DNA of 6,918 nucleotides from Methylocystaceae bacterium (GTDB lineage: Bacteria > Pseudomonadota > Alphaproteobacteria > Rhizobiales > Beijerinckiaceae). The stretch spans positions 1 to 6,918 of the forward strand of contig PLZT01000223.1 in NCBI GenBank assembly GCA_003152255.1. Direction: 5' to 3'. Made by a program: the position numbers and the translations under genes. Below, piece after piece: positions 5,483 to 6,918 of this stretch (its first letter is position 1; each line of letters begins with the position of its first letter). A model generated the notes under the pieces. The model did not search any database. It had not been told where the DNA came from and saw only the letters and a list, made by a program, of their open reading frames with translations.

Positions 5483-6013
5483 TCAGCGCCGCGTTACGTC
5501 CTTCACGGTCAGCGGATAGCCCGCCACCGTGAGCACGACACGGCCAGAAATTCGCGCGACCGCCTGATGCAGTTCCCCCGCCGCGTCGCGGAAGGCGCGG
5601 GCGAGCGCGTTTTCGGGCACGATCGAGAGGCCAACCTCGGAGGACACGACGACGGTCGGCGCCGCGCGGACGCGCAGCGCCGCGACAACCAACATACGCT
5701 CGGCGGATAGATCGGCGCGCGCCAAAAGCCGGTTCGACAGCCATAGCGTCAGACAATCGACGAGCATGGCTCGGTCGGCCGGGGCGTCCACAATGGCGCG
5801 CGCCAGTTCCCGCGGCGCCTCGACCGTAACCCACCCGTCCCCGCGTCTTTCGCGATGCGCCGCGATCCGCGCGCTCATTTCCGAGTCGAAAGCCTGCGCC
5901 GTGGCGATATAGCTCCAGGGCGCCGGGTATTTTTCGATCAGCTCCTCGGCATGGGCGCTCTTGCCAGAGCGGGCGCCGCCGAGCACCAGCGTCAGATACG
6001 GGTTTTCGCTCAT
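5483..6013 (-). CDS. cobP: Adenosylcobinamide kinase / adenosylcobinamide-phosphate guanylyltransferase
   Basis: This bifunctional enzyme (CobP in aerobic, CobU in enterobacterial naming) phosphorylates adenosylcobinamide and then transfers GMP from GTP to give adenosylcobinamide-GDP. That step comes before the lower ligand is attached by cobalamin synthase. The protein has 176 residues, the usual size. It carries the P-loop GGARSGKS (12-19). H53 in IAAHRERRG matches the guanylylated histidine, and the VDCLTLWLSN block is Walker B-like. The family signature EVGLSIVPENALARAFRD is complete. The start at 6013 is chosen because homology begins just after it (MSENPYLTLVLGGARSGKS). The frame runs on upstream only through cbiD coding sequence. 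ATG overlaps the cbiD stop as ATGA, indicating an operon and coupled translation. Confidence 0.95.
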   Translation of the reverse strand: MSENPYLTLVLGGARSGKSAHAEELIEKYPAPWSYIATAQAFDSEMSARIAAHRERRGDGWVTVEAPRELARAIVDAPADRAMLVDCLTLWLSNRLLARADLSAERMLVVAALRVRAAPTVVVSSEVGLSIVPENALARAFRDAAGELHQAVARISGRVVLTVAGYPLTVKDVTRR

Positions 6014-6918
6014 CGCGCCGCCTTGCGAAAATCGCTGCGCGCCAGCAGCGCGCCGTCGCGGTCGAACACCAGTATTTCCAGTTCCGTTTCCCCGTTGTCC
6101 AAAGCCCGCGCCGCCGTCTCCCACGCGCGCCGCGCCACCAGCGCCGGCAGAGCGACGCCCGCGCCCTGCGCCAGTCGCAGCGCCTCCAGCGCGCTATTGG
6201 CGGCGGCGATCTTTTCAGCCAGCGCCGCGTCGGCGCCCGCTTCAACGGCCATTCGCGCGAGTTCAGCCATATCGATGCGCGAACGGCCGGAGTGCAGATC
6301 GAGGCGGCCCTGCGCGAGCTTGGTCAGCTTGGCGAAGCCGCCGCCGACGGTCACCTTCGCCACGGGATGCTTGTGCAAATATTTGAGCAATCCGCCAACA
6401 AAATCGCCCATTTCGACCAGCGCCGCCTCGGGCAAATCATAGAGAGCGCGGACCGCGCTTTCCGACGTGGAGCCGGTCGTCGCGGCGATATGCGTAATCC
6501 CGCAGGCGCGCGCAACGTCGACCCCGCGATGAATGCTGTCGATCCAGGCGGCGCAGGAATAGGGCACGACGATCCCGGTCGTCCCCAGCACCGACAAGCC
6601 GCCGACAATGCCGAGCCGCCCGTTGAGCGTATGCTTCGCCATCTCCTCGCCGCCGGGAATGGAAATCTCGACCAGCGCGTCCGCCTCGACGCCAAGCTCC
6701 CGCGCCGCCTCGGCGAGGTTGTCCCGCATCATCGCGCGCGGGACCGGATTGATCGCGGGTTCGCCGACGGCGAGCGGCAGGCCGGGCCGCGTCACGACGC
6801 CGACGCCCTCCCCCGCCCTGAAGGTTACGCCGGCGCCGGGCGGGTTGCGCGAGACCCGGGCGACAATGGTCGCGCCATGCGTCACGTCGGGATCGTCGCC
6901 CGCGTCCTTGACGACGCC
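6010..6918 (-). CDS. cbiD: Cobalt-precorrin-5B (C1)-methyltransferase CbiD, N-terminus outside window
   Basis: CbiD methylates C1 of the corrin ring precursor using S-adenosylmethionine during cobalamin synthesis. The frame is open to the window edge: codons before the GTG at 6885 read GVVKDAGDDPD, joining directly to VTHGA. The conserved motif KDAGDDPDVTHGA is therefore intact, and the true start lies beyond base 6918. The 302 visible residues lack perhaps the first 60-70. Other conserved blocks are GEGVGVVT, VGEPAINPVPR, EISIPGGEEMAKHTLNGRLG, GGLSVLGTTGIV and MGDFVGGLLKYL. The stop TGA at 6010-6012 overlaps the cobP start. CbiD belongs to the cobalt-early (anaerobic) route but also occurs in alphaproteobacteria with otherwise aerobic-type sets, where it may replace CobF; which applies here depends on genes outside the window. 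Confidence 0.95.
   Translation of the reverse strand, partial: GVVKDAGDDPDVTHGATIVARVSRNPPGAGVTFRAGEGVGVVTRPGLPLAVGEPAINPVPRAMMRDNLAEAARELGVEADALVEISIPGGEEMAKHTLNGRLGIVGGLSVLGTTGIVVPYSCAAWIDSIHRGVDVARACGITHIAATTGSTSESAVRALYDLPEAALVEMGDFVGGLLKYLHKHPVAKVTVGGGFAKLTKLAQGRLDLHSGRSRIDMAELARMAVEAGADAALAEKIAAANSALEALRLAQGAGVALPALVARRAWETAARALDNGETELEILVFDRDGALLARSDFRKAAR

Noticed and set aside
5157..6245. 362-codon open frame on the - strand overlapping cobP, cbiD and the terminator
   Set aside because: It reads through two genes of certain identity and through the terminator hairpin in the wrong frame, and its product is Arg-rich low-complexity sequence.

Overview
The window looks like chromosomal DNA of a GC-rich alphaproteobacterium, most likely Rhizobiales (Hyphomicrobiales). 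The lineage markers are the acidic tail of a TIGR02300/FYDLN-type protein, a Ros/MucR regulator with a CxxD zinc-finger variant, a stand-alone DUF971 protein, and alphaproteobacterial-style cobalamin genes. A Methylocystis/Methylosinus-like methanotroph is plausible, but this is inferred from general resemblance and cannot be settled from the window alone.

Layout. (1) 1-309: 3' end of a TIGR02300 gene on the + strand, closed by a strong intrinsic terminator. (2) 310-1105: about 800 bp with no credible gene but with several short inverted and direct repeats. Its last 200 bp are AT-richer and hold the presumed mucR control region. (3) 1106-2411: mucR, then a separate gene for an exported L,D-transpeptidase with its own terminator. 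A perfect 9-bp inverted repeat lies between them. (4) 2418-2916: a DUF971 gene on the - strand, divergent from moaA across a 121-bp spacer. (5) 2917-4838: moaA (GTP 3',8-cyclase, first step of molybdenum cofactor synthesis), followed after 5 nt by a beta-hydroxyacid dehydrogenase of the 3-hydroxyisobutyrate dehydrogenase family. (6) 4993-5441: a small putative exported protein with two cysteines near its C-terminus, followed by a 16-bp terminator hairpin. (7) 5483-6918, - strand: cbiD (its N-terminus lies outside the window) and cobP/cobU, coupled by an ATGA overlap. Both act in adenosylcobalamin synthesis.

The genes form a patchwork of housekeeping functions: cofactor biosynthesis (molybdopterin, B12), cell-wall cross-linking and global regulation. 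They do not form one pathway. I see no CRISPR array, transposase, phage gene, toxin-antitoxin pair or tRNA/rRNA, and no convincing new multi-gene system. The points most worth a second look are the MucR protein, which has Gln where the last zinc-binding His should be, the palindrome upstream of the transpeptidase gene, the repeat-bearing gene-free region, and the uncharacterised small exported protein.
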